Assembly (NCBI RefSeq): GCF_030389965.1
Contig: NZ_CP128399.1
Coordinates: forward strand, 2,346,934 to 2,410,933
DNA: 64,000 nt
DNA from: Candidatus Chlorohelix allophototropha
Lineage (GTDB): Bacteria; Chloroflexota; Chloroflexia; Chloroheliales; Chloroheliaceae
Direction: 5' to 3'
Part shown: in pieces, positions 36,772-47,974 of the stretch
Numbering within the stretch: the first letter of the stretch is position 1
Layout: each line of letters starts with the position of its first letter
Position numbers and translations under genes: made by a program
Notes under the pieces: model-generated
The model's database searches: none
Told to the model about the DNA's origin: nothing
Seen by the model: the letters and a program-made list of their open reading frames with translations, nothing else

Positions 36772-37209
36772 TTAATTATGGCGAGGCTGGAAGATTAAAG
36801 AGCTATTGGAAACAAGTTGCACCAATAATATTAAGCTATCCATCCTAACTTCTAATTTCTTAACCATACGATGCTTTGGGCTTAGCTCTCTCGTCATAAT
36901 TTGTTTAAGAATTTCGCTAAGATTGGTGAGTTCGATTATAACCTGAGCGGTAAATTCAAAACTGGAAGTGGCAAGTTCGGAGTTATAAGAGGAGAAGTGG
37001 CGCCGGATTGAATCTATCAACCGCGCCACTTCTTTTCTGTCTCGATTTTGGATATATGCCAGCACTCCTGATAGGGCTATTTCGGCTCTTTCTGAAAGAG
37101 CCGTTTCACTTTCTATCTTTTGCCGTTGCTTAAGCAGTGCTTCTACCTGTTTGGAAATTATTTCCTCCCTATGATTTTGCAACTGCCTAATCAAAGATAC
37201 GTCCGGCAT
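36772..37209 (-). CDS. Hypothetical helical protein cotranscribed with rbcL
   Basis: 145 residues, all-helical by composition, with a start (LIRQLQNHREEIISKQVEALLK) similar to RsbRD-type four-helix regions and a C-terminal hydrophobic helix (SLILLVQLVSNSSLIF). It begins 20 bases after the rbcL stop on the same strand, so it should be expressed with RuBisCO. I do not recognise it as a known assembly factor such as RbcX, Raf1 or Acm2. Function unknown. Confidence 0.65.
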   Translation of the reverse strand: MPDVSLIRQLQNHREEIISKQVEALLKQRQKIESETALSERAEIALSGVLAYIQNRDRKEVARLIDSIRRHFSSYNSELATSSFEFTAQVIIELTNLSEILKQIMTRELSPKHRMVKKLEVRMDSLILLVQLVSNSSLIFQPRHN

Positions 37210-37229
37210 ACTTCCCTTTCCCGCTACTT

Positions 37230-38705
<1,476 letters not shown>

Positions 38706-38805
38706 TCAATAATGTGCCAGCGAGCATATGATTGCCAGCCGGTATAAATTTCCAAAAATTATCGTCTTGTTTTTCTTTACAGCAGCGCTTTATTTGTATG
38801 GAAAA

Positions 38806-38875
38806 ACTATAACATATATTACTTATAGTTTCCAGACCCAGAAATTGATATTTTCTATAGATTATTCTCTATAGA
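38806..38875 (-). promoter_or_regulatory. rbcL promoter/operator region with repeated palindromes
   Basis: The 192-base gap before rbcL has an inverted repeat ACTATAA (38806-38812)/TTATAGT (38823-38829) and two identical palindromes TCTATAGA at 38854-38861 and 38868-38875. A possible minus-strand promoter, TGGAAA, 17 bases, TATAGT, overlaps the inverted repeat. LysR-type regulators bind such AT-rich dyads (T-N11-A), so CbbR binding is likely but unproved. Confidence 0.45.
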
Positions 38876-38882
38876 TGGGATA

Positions 38883-39563
38883 TCAAGCCGGTAGCGCTGT
38901 TTTGCATGCTGTCCGTAACTCGGCAACCGTCTCTCTAACTCCACGCTGCTTGTTAAACACAGCCGAACCTGCCACAATTACATTAGCGCCTGCTTCAACT
39001 ACTTCACGTATATTAGAAGCGTTAATGCCGCCATCAACTTCAAGTTCTACGTCGGGCTTTACCTTTGAGATTAGCTCCCAACAACGTCTGATTTTATCAA
39101 CAGAAGTTTTAATGAACGCTTGACCGCCAAAACCCGGGTTAACGCTCATAATTAAAACCAAGTCGATGTAGGGTAGAATTTCTTCCAGTACGGAAAGAGG
39201 AGTGGAGGGATTGAGCGATACACCTGCTCTGGCTCCGCAAGCATGTATTTGCTGTACAGTGCGATGCAGATGTGGGCAAGTTTCCGCATGTACAGTAATG
39301 ATATTGGAACCGGCTTTTGCAAAGCTCTCAATGTAACGTTCTGGCTTTTCGATCATCAAATGCGTGTCGAAGGTAGCAGTGGTAACTCCTCTAATCGCCT
39401 CTACAATCAGTGGTCCAATTGTAATATTAGGAACGAAATGCCCATCCATAACATCAATGTGAATATAATCTGCGCCTGCCTGTATTACCTCCTCAACTTG
39501 ACTGCCAAGTCGGGCAAAGTCGGCAGAGAGAATTGAAGGAGCTAACTTAAAACTATTGGGCAT
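38883..39563 (-). CDS. rpe: Ribulose-phosphate 3-epimerase
   Basis: 226 residues from the ATG at 39563, chosen over a GTG at 39572 because an AGAGG box fits it. Motifs [32 protein letters not shown] and VDGGI are complete. It interconverts ribulose and xylulose 5-phosphate, feeding phosphoribulokinase. It lies after gap but separated by 217 bases, so it may have its own promoter. Confidence 0.95.
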   Translation of the reverse strand: MPNSFKLAPSILSADFARLGSQVEEVIQAGADYIHIDVMDGHFVPNITIGPLIVEAIRGVTTATFDTHLMIEKPERYIESFAKAGSNIITVHAETCPHLHRTVQQIHACGARAGVSLNPSTPLSVLEEILPYIDLVLIMSVNPGFGGQAFIKTSVDKIRRCWELISKVKPDVELEVDGGINASNIREVVEAGANVIVAGSAVFNKQRGVRETVAELRTACKTALPA

Positions 39564-39690
39564 TGTAAGCACCTCTCGAACTTAATCAGGTAAAGCCAGC
39601 GTCATTGCCGTTGCCTGGCTATTTAAATTTTGGATAAGCCAAATGAGGTTTAGGCTGAGTTTTTATCTCGCGGAAGATATTCTATGAATT

Positions 39691-39736
39691 ATCCTGAGAT
39701 TAGCCGGAACAATAGATTCCAGTTTCATCTCAGGAT
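39691..39736. repeat. Inverted repeat between gap and rpe
   Basis: ATCCTGAGAT (39691-39700) and ATCTCAGGAT (39727-39736) are exact inverted 10-mers, 26 bases apart, in the 217-base gap on the minus-strand transcript. It may act as a partial terminator, an mRNA-stability element or an operator that sets rpe and rbcL apart from the upstream cbb genes. Confidence 0.5.
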
Positions 39737-39780
39737 AGATCTGTTTATGACTTTTATACTTCGTGGAGATTACTAAACTA

Positions 39781-40884
39781 CTATAATGGCGGGCTTTCGG
39801 GAGCGAACCCACCCATTACTAGCGCTCTATCCAGACCTTCTTTCTCGACTGAATAGGTGCGATGAGGCGCTTCGGCATCTCCTTCGTGCGCTTGGATATA
39901 GGCAGCCAAATCTACGATACGGCTGGCGTAGCCCCATTCGTTGTCGTACCAAACCACTATTCTGGCAAGATTCTCACTCTCCATAATCGCGGTGCTGGCT
40001 CCGTCCACAACTCCAGAATGGCTATCACCTCTGAAATCGCTGGAAACAAGTTCAAGGTTGGTAAAGCCCATAATACCCTTTAACTCGCCTTCTGCGGCAT
40101 CCTGTAGCACTTTGTTAATCTCTTTAACGTTGGTTTTGCGTTCGAGATTTACTGCCAAATCCACCAACGAAACCGTCAGAGTTGGAACGCGATAAGACAT
40201 ACCGTTTAGTCGTCCCGCCAGAGCCGGTATTACTGTGCCTAACGCTTTGGTAGCGCCGGTAGAAGTAGGGATGATGTTAGCTGCCCCTGCTCTGGCACGT
40301 CGCGGATCTTTGTGGCTACGATCAAGGATACGCTGATCGTTGGTATATGAATGGATGGTGGACATCATTCCACTTCTGATTCCGAACTCGCGATGTAAGA
40401 CATTAGCTACAGGTGCGAGTGCGTTGGTGGTGCAGGATGCCGCCGAAACGATTTCGTGACTATCGGGATGGTAGTCGGTTTCGTTTACGCCCATTACAAT
40501 CGTGATATCTGCGCCATTACTAGGTGCGGTTATCAATACTCTTTCAGCCCCAGCCTGTATATGGGCGGCGGCTTTATCGGCATTGGTAAAAACACCAGTT
40601 GACTCGATTACTAGATCAACCCCATAATCCTTCCAGGGGATTTCCAGAGGATTGGTATGGGAGCTAATCTCGATTGGATGCCCATTGACAACAATTTTGT
40701 TATTTAATACTTCCACACGTCCTGCAAATGGCCCGTAAGTCGAGTCATATTGAAGCATGTGGGCATTAATATCAGCCTCGCCTCGATCATTAATTGCTAC
40801 TATATCGAGGTCAATGCCGCGAGCGATAGCGGATCGTATGATTAGTCGCCCGATCCGTCCAAAACCGTTAATTCCTATTCGCAT
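39781..40884 (-). CDS. gap: Glyceraldehyde-3-phosphate dehydrogenase
   Basis: 367 residues, somewhat longer than usual (about 335) through a C-terminal tail. GINGFGRIGR begins the Rossmann fold and SAASCTTNALAPV holds the catalytic cysteine. In the CBB cycle it reduces 1,3-bisphosphoglycerate. The AINDRGE segment keeps the aspartate that usually favours NAD, but cofactor use cannot be settled by eye. It follows the transketolase gene by 28 bases. Confidence 0.95.
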   Translation of the reverse strand: MRIGINGFGRIGRLIIRSAIARGIDLDIVAINDRGEADINAHMLQYDSTYGPFAGRVEVLNNKIVVNGHPIEISSHTNPLEIPWKDYGVDLVIESTGVFTNADKAAAHIQAGAERVLITAPSNGADITIVMGVNETDYHPDSHEIVSAASCTTNALAPVANVLHREFGIRSGMMSTIHSYTNDQRILDRSHKDPRRARAGAANIIPTSTGATKALGTVIPALAGRLNGMSYRVPTLTVSLVDLAVNLERKTNVKEINKVLQDAAEGELKGIMGFTNLELVSSDFRGDSHSGVVDGASTAIMESENLARIVVWYDNEWGYASRIVDLAAYIQAHEGDAEAPHRTYSVEKEGLDRALVMGGFAPESPPL

Positions 40885-40912
40885 TCTTATTCCTCCGGAA
40901 ATAAAATGCTGC

Positions 40913-42943
40913 TTATTTTTTTACCAATTCAAGAGCTTTTGCTACAACATTGTCCGGAGTGAAACCGAACTCACGCAACAGTACTTTATATGGAGCAGAT
41001 GCTCCAAAATGTTCTAAGCTGATAACTTCCCCATCAATTCCGACGAAGCGTTCCCAGCCCTGCGCAATAGCTGTTTCCACTGCAAGACGCGACCTGATCG
41101 CAGAAGGCAAAATAGCTTCGCGATACTCTTTGGTTTGTGCCAAAAATAACTCCATGCTGAGCATTGATACAACTCGTGTCGAGATGCCCTGTGCTTCCAG
41201 CAAGAGTCGTGCTTCAAGGCACAATGAAACTTCCGAACCGCTACCTAGCAGGATTAGTTCGGGATTACCGTTGTTGGCATCTGCCACTACATAAGCACCC
41301 TGTTCTGCCGTTCCCGGTCCGGTTGCTTTAGCGGCTACCGGAAGATTCTGGCGACTGAGTATTATTGTAGATGGTCCGTTCTTTCGCTTCAAAGCAATCC
41401 GCCATGCTTCGATTGTTTCGTTTGCATCTGCCGGACGCAAAACCACCAAATTGGGTATTGCGCGTAACGCAGCGATTTGTTCAATCGGCTGGTGGGTAGG
41501 CCCATCCTCACCCAACCCGATGCTATCGTGGGTGAAAATATATATTACGGGCTGATGCATCAGGGCGGAAAGCCTTATCGCCGGGCGAACATAGTCTGAG
41601 AATATCAAGAAGGTTGCGCCATAAGGACGTAAACCTCCATATAAAGACATTCCATTTAATGCCGCGCCCATCCCAAATTCACGTATACCAAAGTGTAAAT
41701 TTCGCCCGCTGTAATCGCTAGAGCTATAATCACCAAAACCTTTTAATTCCGTGTTATTGGAAGGAGCAAGGTCGGCTGAGCCACCCAGCAAAGCGGGCAG
41801 TTTCGGCGCTAAGGCGTTCAAAGCTTTGCCGGATGCTACGCGGGTAGCAACCTCGGTTCCGACAGCAAACTCAGGCAAATTCTCATCCCAACCATCCGGT
41901 AGAGCGCCTGATAACAGCGCGTTCCATTCGGCGCTAAGATCAGGATATTCTTGCGAATATGTAGTTAGCTTTGCCAGCCACTCAGCCTGCAATTGTGCGC
42001 CTTTCCCGACTGCCTGCCTGAAAAATGCCAGAGCTTCATCAGGTACAAAGAATGGCTCAGTTGAAGGGTAGCCTAACGCTTGTTTGGTTAGTTTAACTTC
42101 TTCCTCGCCCAAAGGTGCGCCATGAGATTCATGGCTACCATGTTTATTCGGGCTACCATATCCAATTTCAGTGCGTACTGCAATTAGCGTAGGGCGATCT
42201 TCGACTGATTGTGCTTCAATAACAGCACGATCAATTGCTTCAAGGTCGTTACCATCTGAAACACGTCCCACATGCCAACCGTAGCTCTCGAAGCGTGCCA
42301 GCACATCCTCACTGCTGGAAACTTCTATGTCACCCTCGATGGTAATATGGTTATCATCCCAAAGACAGATCAACTTGCCCAACTTCAGATGCCCTGCAAG
42401 CGAACCGGCTTCGTGCGAGATGCCTTCCATCAGGTCACCATCAGAGCAAATCACATAGGTATAGTGATCTACCAGAGTGTTTCCTTCTCGGTTGAAACGC
42501 GCAGCTTTCCAACGCTCCGCCATTGCCATACCGACTGCTGTTGCCAGACCCTGCCCAAGTGGACCGGTTGTGGTTTCAACTCCGGCGGTAAGCCCATACT
42601 CCGGGTGACCGGGAGTAAGACTTCCCCATTGCCTGAAGGCTTTTAGCTGTTCGAGTGGTAAATCGAAACCATTCAGGTACAACAGGCTATATAATAACAT
42701 AGATGCGTGTCCGGCAGATAGTACAAACCTATCCCGATTAGGCCACTGCGGGTCAGCAGGATTATAGCGCATATGTTTGGTCCAAAGCACGTATGCCATG
42801 GGAGCCATACCTAAAGGGGCGCCGGGGTGCCCGGAATTTGCCTTTTGCACCCCATCGATAGCCAACGCTCTGATTGTGTTTACACACAAATCCTCAAAAG
42901 CGCTGTTTTTCGTTACTTGGCTTACCTGTTCGGATACGCTCAT
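40913..42943 (-). CDS. tkt: Transketolase
   Basis: 676 residues, full length for the family. [17 protein letters not shown], the thiamine diphosphate motif [13 protein letters not shown] and the central [14 protein letters not shown] are present. It moves two-carbon units between sugar phosphates in the regeneration phase of the cycle. Its start overlaps the prk stop by 4 bases, so the two are translationally coupled. Confidence 0.96.
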   Translation of the reverse strand: MSVSEQVSQVTKNSAFEDLCVNTIRALAIDGVQKANSGHPGAPLGMAPMAYVLWTKHMRYNPADPQWPNRDRFVLSAGHASMLLYSLLYLNGFDLPLEQLKAFRQWGSLTPGHPEYGLTAGVETTTGPLGQGLATAVGMAMAERWKAARFNREGNTLVDHYTYVICSDGDLMEGISHEAGSLAGHLKLGKLICLWDDNHITIEGDIEVSSSEDVLARFESYGWHVGRVSDGNDLEAIDRAVIEAQSVEDRPTLIAVRTEIGYGSPNKHGSHESHGAPLGEEEVKLTKQALGYPSTEPFFVPDEALAFFRQAVGKGAQLQAEWLAKLTTYSQEYPDLSAEWNALLSGALPDGWDENLPEFAVGTEVATRVASGKALNALAPKLPALLGGSADLAPSNNTELKGFGDYSSSDYSGRNLHFGIREFGMGAALNGMSLYGGLRPYGATFLIFSDYVRPAIRLSALMHQPVIYIFTHDSIGLGEDGPTHQPIEQIAALRAIPNLVVLRPADANETIEAWRIALKRKNGPSTIILSRQNLPVAAKATGPGTAEQGAYVVADANNGNPELILLGSGSEVSLCLEARLLLEAQGISTRVVSMLSMELFLAQTKEYREAILPSAIRSRLAVETAIAQGWERFVGIDGEVISLEHFGASAPYKVLLREFGFTPDNVVAKALELVKK

Positions 42944-43917
42944 CTAGCGAAACCTCCAACCGGCAAAGGACCGGAACCAGGCTTGGCGCCGGGATTGCGT
43001 GCTCTCAACAGGTGATAAACTAGGAACAATTGGGTTAAGGCAAGAGGGTGACTACGGCGGGTAACTAGACCAGCGGTATATTGACCCAATTCCTCTTCCA
43101 AATTATGTCCGGTCAGATGGAGTTCATCAATGATATAGCGCTCTAGTTTCAGAGCTTTTTCTTCGGTGATAAATCCAAAAATATCAACAAACTCGGCGAC
43201 TTTTCCGCTCTCACGACCCATAGACAGACGCACACCACCGGAGCCATCAGGGCGAGTTACAACCTTGCTAAAATCAGGGTGCTGCAAGTTACCAGTCATG
43301 GTGAGCTTCACATTTAAGAAGGAATCTGAGCCACCTTCATTATTCGGGTCAGGGTAAAAGCGCACAATGGTATCGGCAAAGGCTCTCTGTGGGCGAATAA
43401 ACTCTTGTGAATCTGGCTCACGTTTATCTAGGTCTGCCAACACTGCTTCTTCGGTATAACCACGCTTGGTGGTATCGCGGGTTATCTTCCAACGCCGTCG
43501 CAAATCTTCAGATGGATCTAGGAAGAGGCGAATATCAAACACATCGCGCATCTCTTTGGTGTAATAGGCAAGCAAGCCGTCAATAATGACGTACTCGGCG
43601 GGCTGGATATAGACAGGTGGGTCAAAATCACCACGGCTGTGATTATAAACCGGCTTAAGGATCGGCTTACCTTCTTTGAGCAGTTTCAAATGCTGCTCCA
43701 TAATATCCATATAGTTGCAATCGGGGTGTAATGGAGTCAAATCCACGACCTTGCGCTGCTGGCGATTGTATTTGTGGTAGTCATCCACGCAGATAACCGT
43801 CACTCGCTCAGGACCTAACAATTGCTCAATACCCTGAGTAAGGGTAGTTTTGCCGGTTGCACTATCACCTACAACCCCTAACATTACCGGTCTTTTTGTT
43901 GAAACATCCAATTCCAT
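42940..43917 (-). CDS. prk: Phosphoribulokinase
   Basis: 325 residues. The Walker A loop GDSATGKTT begins at residue 17, and [13 protein letters not shown] and [11 protein letters not shown] are typical of the cyanobacterial/plant-like class rather than the short proteobacterial one. It phosphorylates ribulose 5-phosphate, the step unique to the CBB cycle. It lies between the glpX-like gene (18 bases) and tkt (4-base overlap). Confidence 0.95.
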   Translation of the reverse strand: MELDVSTKRPVMLGVVGDSATGKTTLTQGIEQLLGPERVTVICVDDYHKYNRQQRKVVDLTPLHPDCNYMDIMEQHLKLLKEGKPILKPVYNHSRGDFDPPVYIQPAEYVIIDGLLAYYTKEMRDVFDIRLFLDPSEDLRRRWKITRDTTKRGYTEEAVLADLDKREPDSQEFIRPQRAFADTIVRFYPDPNNEGGSDSFLNVKLTMTGNLQHPDFSKVVTRPDGSGGVRLSMGRESGKVAEFVDIFGFITEEKALKLERYIIDELHLTGHNLEEELGQYTAGLVTRRSHPLALTQLFLVYHLLRARNPGAKPGSGPLPVGGFAR

Positions 43918-43935
43918 TCTTTCTTACCCCTTTCC

Positions 43936-44967
43936 TTATCCAATTACAAACCCGGATGGGTCTTCGACCACAGTTACCGGATTATTTGAGACTAATTGCC
44001 ATAACCTATTCCAGTTATGTTCGGTTTTGATGTGCTTTAAATTCACATCAGTACCAGAACTAAGCATCAATGAATGCGTGAATGCCCCGCTGCCTCTATA
44101 TTTTACTCCTGCAAGTAGTACGCTATCGGTTATACCTGTAGCTGCAAAATATAATTCTTGTCCCTGTACCAAAGTATCGAGATCTAGAATTCTTTCTAGA
44201 TCAATGTTGGCATCAATTGCATGTGTGTATTCTACCGGATTTTGTGGAGCTAGACGCGCCAGCATTTCCCCGCCCATCGCTTTGAGAGCACAGGCACTGA
44301 TGAGAGTTCCGGTAGAACTGGCAATACCTGCCAACATATCGATCCCATAACCGCGTAATCCCACTAGCAAGCCCAATTTGATTTCACCTTCGTCAAAAAG
44401 GATTACTTTAGCGCCAAGAGATCTTACGGTTTCAATCGTAGTCCGATTAAATTGCTTGTTAAGGATGGCTACGTTTAAGGCTGAAATTTCCTTACCAAGC
44501 TTTTCAGCTACCTTATTAAGATTTGTTGCCAAAGAAGCATTAAGATTAATTACCCCTTTGGCAGCAGCCCCTACTGCTAACCGTTCTATATTTTGTACTG
44601 GATTAGTAGAGAAAAGACTGTTTTTCCCTGCCAAAGCTGCTACCGAAATGGCATTAGGCATACCTTTTGCCAGTGCTTCCATACTTTCGAGTGGAAGAAT
44701 GATAAGGTCTTTTTCGGTGCTACCAGCTACCCCAATTTTCCGATTAGTATTCGAATAGCTACTATTTTCGGGGGTTAGCACTACCATATTTTCAATTGCC
44801 AGCTTTTCGAGGGAACGAAACATTTCTTCGGTCGCAGCCTGATAAGCTGCGTCTGCATTCCCTCTTCCAAACCACCTAGACGCTTCAAGGGCAGCCATTT
44901 CGGTAACCTTTACCAACTCCAAACCTAAGTGGTTAGTTCGATTATTTGCCCTGAAAGCGTTTGTCAT
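43936..44967 (-). CDS. GlpX-family protein lacking the known metal ligands (possible pseudoenzyme)
   Basis: 343 residues that align almost without gaps to class II fructose-1,6-bisphosphatase GlpX across most of its length (FGRGNADAA; LAKGMPNAISV; AATGITDS). Yet each metal ligand of E. coli GlpX is changed: Asp33 to Tyr42, Glu57 to Pro66 (GEGE became TPEN), Asp85 to Leu (DPIEGT became LPLESM) and Glu213 to Gly. The fold should remain but phosphatase activity by the usual mechanism looks unlikely. Its start overlaps the aldolase stop by 4 bases, so it is made with the cycle enzymes. It may be regulatory or structural, or may have a new activity. Confidence 0.8.
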   Translation of the reverse strand: MTNAFRANNRTNHLGLELVKVTEMAALEASRWFGRGNADAAYQAATEEMFRSLEKLAIENMVVLTPENSSYSNTNRKIGVAGSTEKDLIILPLESMEALAKGMPNAISVAALAGKNSLFSTNPVQNIERLAVGAAAKGVINLNASLATNLNKVAEKLGKEISALNVAILNKQFNRTTIETVRSLGAKVILFDEGEIKLGLLVGLRGYGIDMLAGIASSTGTLISACALKAMGGEMLARLAPQNPVEYTHAIDANIDLERILDLDTLVQGQELYFAATGITDSVLLAGVKYRGSGAFTHSLMLSSGTDVNLKHIKTEHNWNRLWQLVSNNPVTVVEDPSGFVIG

Positions 44968-45974
44968 ACTGCAACTGCCTCTGTTTTATATGTTTTATGC
45001 CAACCTTCTGTAATAGGCAGGTTGGTGTAACGTTCATTCCAAGGTGTCGCCCGATAATTGGCTATAGCGTTCAAAATTCCCAAACGGCTTATAGCGGTAG
45101 TTTCTAGGAAGTTCTGCCGTTCCTCAGCAGTTTCTAGAGTCATACCTTCTTGCCAAATGGCGCGACCTACCAAAAACCCACTTGCGCCCTCTTCACAGGC
45201 AATCTCGACTAAGCGCTGGAAGGTATCGAAGTTTTCGGCTGCGCTGAGAATTACCCAAGGAACCGGAGAAATTGCAGTCAACTCGCGGCAATAAGCCCGC
45301 ATCTTGCTCTCATCTTTTTCAAAATGTGGGTCAGAAGGAAACTCAGCTTTCAATAAATCGATACCTAAGCCAGACAAGCGGCGGGCTGATTCGAGCACAA
45401 CTTGCGGCTTGTCAGCGGCAAATTCAGCCGATTCCTTTTTCTGTCCTTTAATTATTGGATAAGACATCGGCTCAAGTAAGAGAGCGATGTCGTGCTGGCG
45501 GCATTCTTCGGCTACTCTAACCACTAATTCTTCTTGTTGAGCGGCTACTGACGAATTCGGGTGATAATAAAGCAACAACTTTACTGCGGCTGCTCCCATA
45601 CTCTTGATTTTTGGTATGCTCCAGCCTTCGGTAATCGGGGTAATACGGGCTTCATCCGTGCCTTCATAGCCCGATTCTTCCAATGAGACAAGCAACCCGA
45701 TGTTACCAGGAAGCGCACCGGAAGCAACTATCTGGCTAGCTCCATACACAGGGTCAACGAGAATGGCGCTGGAATGAGGGGCAAAAACACGGGTCATTCG
45801 AAGCTTTTCGGTCACCACTTCATTGTAACCAACTTTGATATTCGGCATGGCAGCTTGAAGGGATTTTTTCAACGAGCCACGATGATCAATTGCGGTTACG
45901 GTAATGATGCCTTTTTCGTTAGACATCTGCTGCATTCCGCGAATTTTCCCAATGTATGTTGCACTGATACTCAT
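44964..45974 (-). CDS. Class I aldolase, DeoC/LacD family (tagatose/fructose-bisphosphate aldolase)
   Basis: 336 residues from the ATG at 45974, which has a GGAG box 8 bases upstream (a TTG at 45977 is less likely). AIDHRGSL, VKLLLYYHP and LLKAEFP match LacD-type aldolases; by analogy with LacD the lysine of LLKAEFP forms the Schiff base. As first gene of the cbb operon it probably makes fructose and sedoheptulose bisphosphates, a job usually done by a class II CbbA. The overlap with the next start suggests tight coupling. Confidence 0.82.
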   Translation of the reverse strand: MSISATYIGKIRGMQQMSNEKGIITVTAIDHRGSLKKSLQAAMPNIKVGYNEVVTEKLRMTRVFAPHSSAILVDPVYGASQIVASGALPGNIGLLVSLEESGYEGTDEARITPITEGWSIPKIKSMGAAAVKLLLYYHPNSSVAAQQEELVVRVAEECRQHDIALLLEPMSYPIIKGQKKESAEFAADKPQVVLESARRLSGLGIDLLKAEFPSDPHFEKDESKMRAYCRELTAISPVPWVILSAAENFDTFQRLVEIACEEGASGFLVGRAIWQEGMTLETAEERQNFLETTAISRLGILNAIANYRATPWNERYTNLPITEGWHKTYKTEAVAV

Positions 45975-46001
45975 CAACCATTCTCCTTAGTTTTCTGAAT
46001 T

Positions 46002-46129
46002 ATTATATATATATACTGGTAAATGAAAATCAACAAGTATCATTAAGATTTGACAGTAGACTTGGTGAAAGTTATGCTATTTCAGCAGTGATTTAGGAAT
46101 GCTCTAAGAATAACAATTCTTATGCATAA
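46002..46129. promoter_or_regulatory. Divergent promoter region between the cbb operon and cbbR1
   Basis: On the plus strand TTGACA (46050-46055), 17 bases and TATGCT (46073-46078) should drive the LysR gene. Downstream lie the dyad AAGAAT-AACA-ATTCTT (46106-46121) and the palindrome TTATGCATAA (46120-46129), good places for autoregulation. On the minus strand TTGATT (46033-46028) followed by an AT run around 46002-46010 is a weaker candidate for the cbb operon. Confidence 0.5.
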
Positions 46130-46171
46130 TGTCCAATACATAAACATTCCTTTATTCATAGGATAAGGTAA

Positions 46172-47071
46172 ATGAATTATACTTTGCATCAGTTAAAAGT
46201 TTTCTATACTGTTTCAAATTGTGGAAGCTATACAAAAGCGGCGCAACAACTGGGTTTACAGCAGCCAACCGTTTCTGAACAGGTCAGCACCCTTGAAAAA
46301 ACCTTCGGGCTTGATTTAATCGAGCGGATTCATGGCGGCTTGCGTCTTACCGATGCTGGAAAGGTTTTATACCAATCGGTGCAACATGTTCTCGGTGTAT
46401 CTGATGATTTAGGACGGATTGTAGAACAGCTACGTGGGCAAAGTACCGGAACTGTACGAGTTTGTGCGGATACAACTGTGGGCACAAGCGCTATACCCGA
46501 TGTTATCAGCAAGTTTCAACGATTACATTCTGGTATTCAAATAATTCTCGAAGTAGTAAATCGGGCTAAGGTAATTGAAAGACTCGAAGAAGGTAAGGTA
46601 GATCTGGCGGTTATGGGAAGACCACCCGACCTAAGAGGCTTGGAAGTGGAAATATTTTTACCGAATGAACTTCTCATGGTGGCTTCGGTGCGTCATCGTT
46701 TGGCATACCAGCTTAAATTGCCGCTCAGCGCAATTTCTGACGAGCGTTTTCTGGTGCGTGAAAGTGGCTCTGGTACTAGAACGGCGCTGATAGAATTACT
46801 TGAAACTGTGGGTATTAAACCTAAAATTGCAATGGTCTTGAGCCATAACGAAGCGATTAAGCAGGCAGTTATTGCCGATCTCGGAATTGCGCTAATGTCT
46901 CGGAATGTGCTTGAACAGGAACTCAAACTGGGTTTGATGACAATTCTCGACCTAGAAGGTTTGCCGATTATCCGACGCTGGCACGTTGTGTCGCCGCCGG
47001 GAAAACTGGTTTCTCCGGCTACGCGCGAGTTCAGGCAATTTTTAAAAAATTACCAGCCTAATTCAAAGTAG
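46172..47071 (+). CDS. cbbR: LysR-type regulator, CbbR-like (first of three)
   Basis: 299 residues. The N-terminal helix-turn-helix (LHQLKVFYTVSNCGSYTKAA) is followed by the effector domain with VRESGSGTR, a motif of the CbbR/CysB side of the family. It lies divergent to the cbb operon, the classical CbbR position, and should sense a cycle metabolite or NADPH. Its stop overlaps the next LysR gene tail to tail by 14 bases. Confidence 0.85.
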   Translation: MNYTLHQLKVFYTVSNCGSYTKAAQQLGLQQPTVSEQVSTLEKTFGLDLIERIHGGLRLTDAGKVLYQSVQHVLGVSDDLGRIVEQLRGQSTGTVRVCADTTVGTSAIPDVISKFQRLHSGIQIILEVVNRAKVIERLEEGKVDLAVMGRPPDLRGLEVEIFLPNELLMVASVRHRLAYQLKLPLSAISDERFLVRESGSGTRTALIELLETVGIKPKIAMVLSHNEAIKQAVIADLGIALMSRNVLEQELKLGLMTILDLEGLPIIRRWHVVSPPGKLVSPATREFRQFLKNYQPNSK

Positions 47072-47972
47072 AATTGAAAATTCTGCCCCAATCCAGCAGG
47101 TAATCTTTAAGTACAGTTGCTGCCAGAGAAAGTTTGCGACCCTCGCGGCAAGCAATACACCAGCGCCGTCTTATTGGGAAGCCTTGAACTTGGAGTACTT
47201 TAAGGCTACCAGCCGCTACCTCAACCTCGATAGCTTGCTTAGGAAGCACAGTAATACCCATTTCTACAGCAACGCCCCGCTTTATAGCTTCAATACTACC
47301 CAATTCTACTAAGGTTTTGAATTCTACACCCAGTTCCTTTAGTACATTTTCCACATCAAGGCGTGTGCCAGACCCACTTTCCCTGATCAAAAGCGGTTCT
47401 TCCGAAAGCTCCGGTAATTTATATTGTCGTTGAACTTTATGCAAGTGATACTCAGGAGAAGCTACTACCACCAATTCATTTGGTAGAAACGGTTCTATAG
47501 AAAGCTCGTTTGTATGCTCTACAATACCCATTACTGCCAAATCAGCTTGATTGTTCAATAGCTGACGCTCTACCTGATGTCGGTTATTGATTTCTAGAAA
47601 TAGTTCAATGTTAGGATAGCGCCGGTGATATTCACCCAATAAGGCAGGGACAATATAAATTCCAGCAGTGGTAGTGGCGGCTAACTGCACCGAACCGACC
47701 TTCATAGATTTAATATCAGTGACTACTTGATTGATAGAATCGTATTTTTCTAGGAATACAGTTACCTGTTCGTACAAAACTTGCCCTTCGGCAGTCAGAA
47801 TAACCCCCCGTCCATATCGCGTAAAGAGACTGAAGCCAAGATTTTTTTCCAAGCTGGCAATTTGAGCGGATAGGGCAGGCTGCGAAATAAATAACTCAGC
47901 AGCAGCGCGTGAGTAATTTTCGTATTTTGCTACGGTTAGGAACATTCGCAAATGGTGCAGATTGAATTCCAT
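47058..47972 (-). CDS. LysR-type regulator, CbbR-like (second of three)
   Basis: 304 residues with the usual winged helix (LHHLRMFLTVAKYENYSRAA) and IRESGSGTR in the effector domain. It begins 2 bases after the end of the third LysR gene and forms a two-gene transcript with it. It differs enough from its neighbours to be an old duplicate. Confidence 0.85.
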   Translation of the reverse strand: MEFNLHHLRMFLTVAKYENYSRAAAELFISQPALSAQIASLEKNLGFSLFTRYGRGVILTAEGQVLYEQVTVFLEKYDSINQVVTDIKSMKVGSVQLAATTTAGIYIVPALLGEYHRRYPNIELFLEINNRHQVERQLLNNQADLAVMGIVEHTNELSIEPFLPNELVVVASPEYHLHKVQRQYKLPELSEEPLLIRESGSGTRLDVENVLKELGVEFKTLVELGSIEAIKRGVAVEMGITVLPKQAIEVEVAAGSLKVLQVQGFPIRRRWCIACREGRKLSLAATVLKDYLLDWGRIFNSTLN

Positions 47973-47974
47973 CT

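Noticed and set aside
43936-44967. A decayed pseudogene of glpX
   Set aside because: The frame is full length, tightly coupled to its neighbours and otherwise well kept, so loss of ligands looks selected rather than random.
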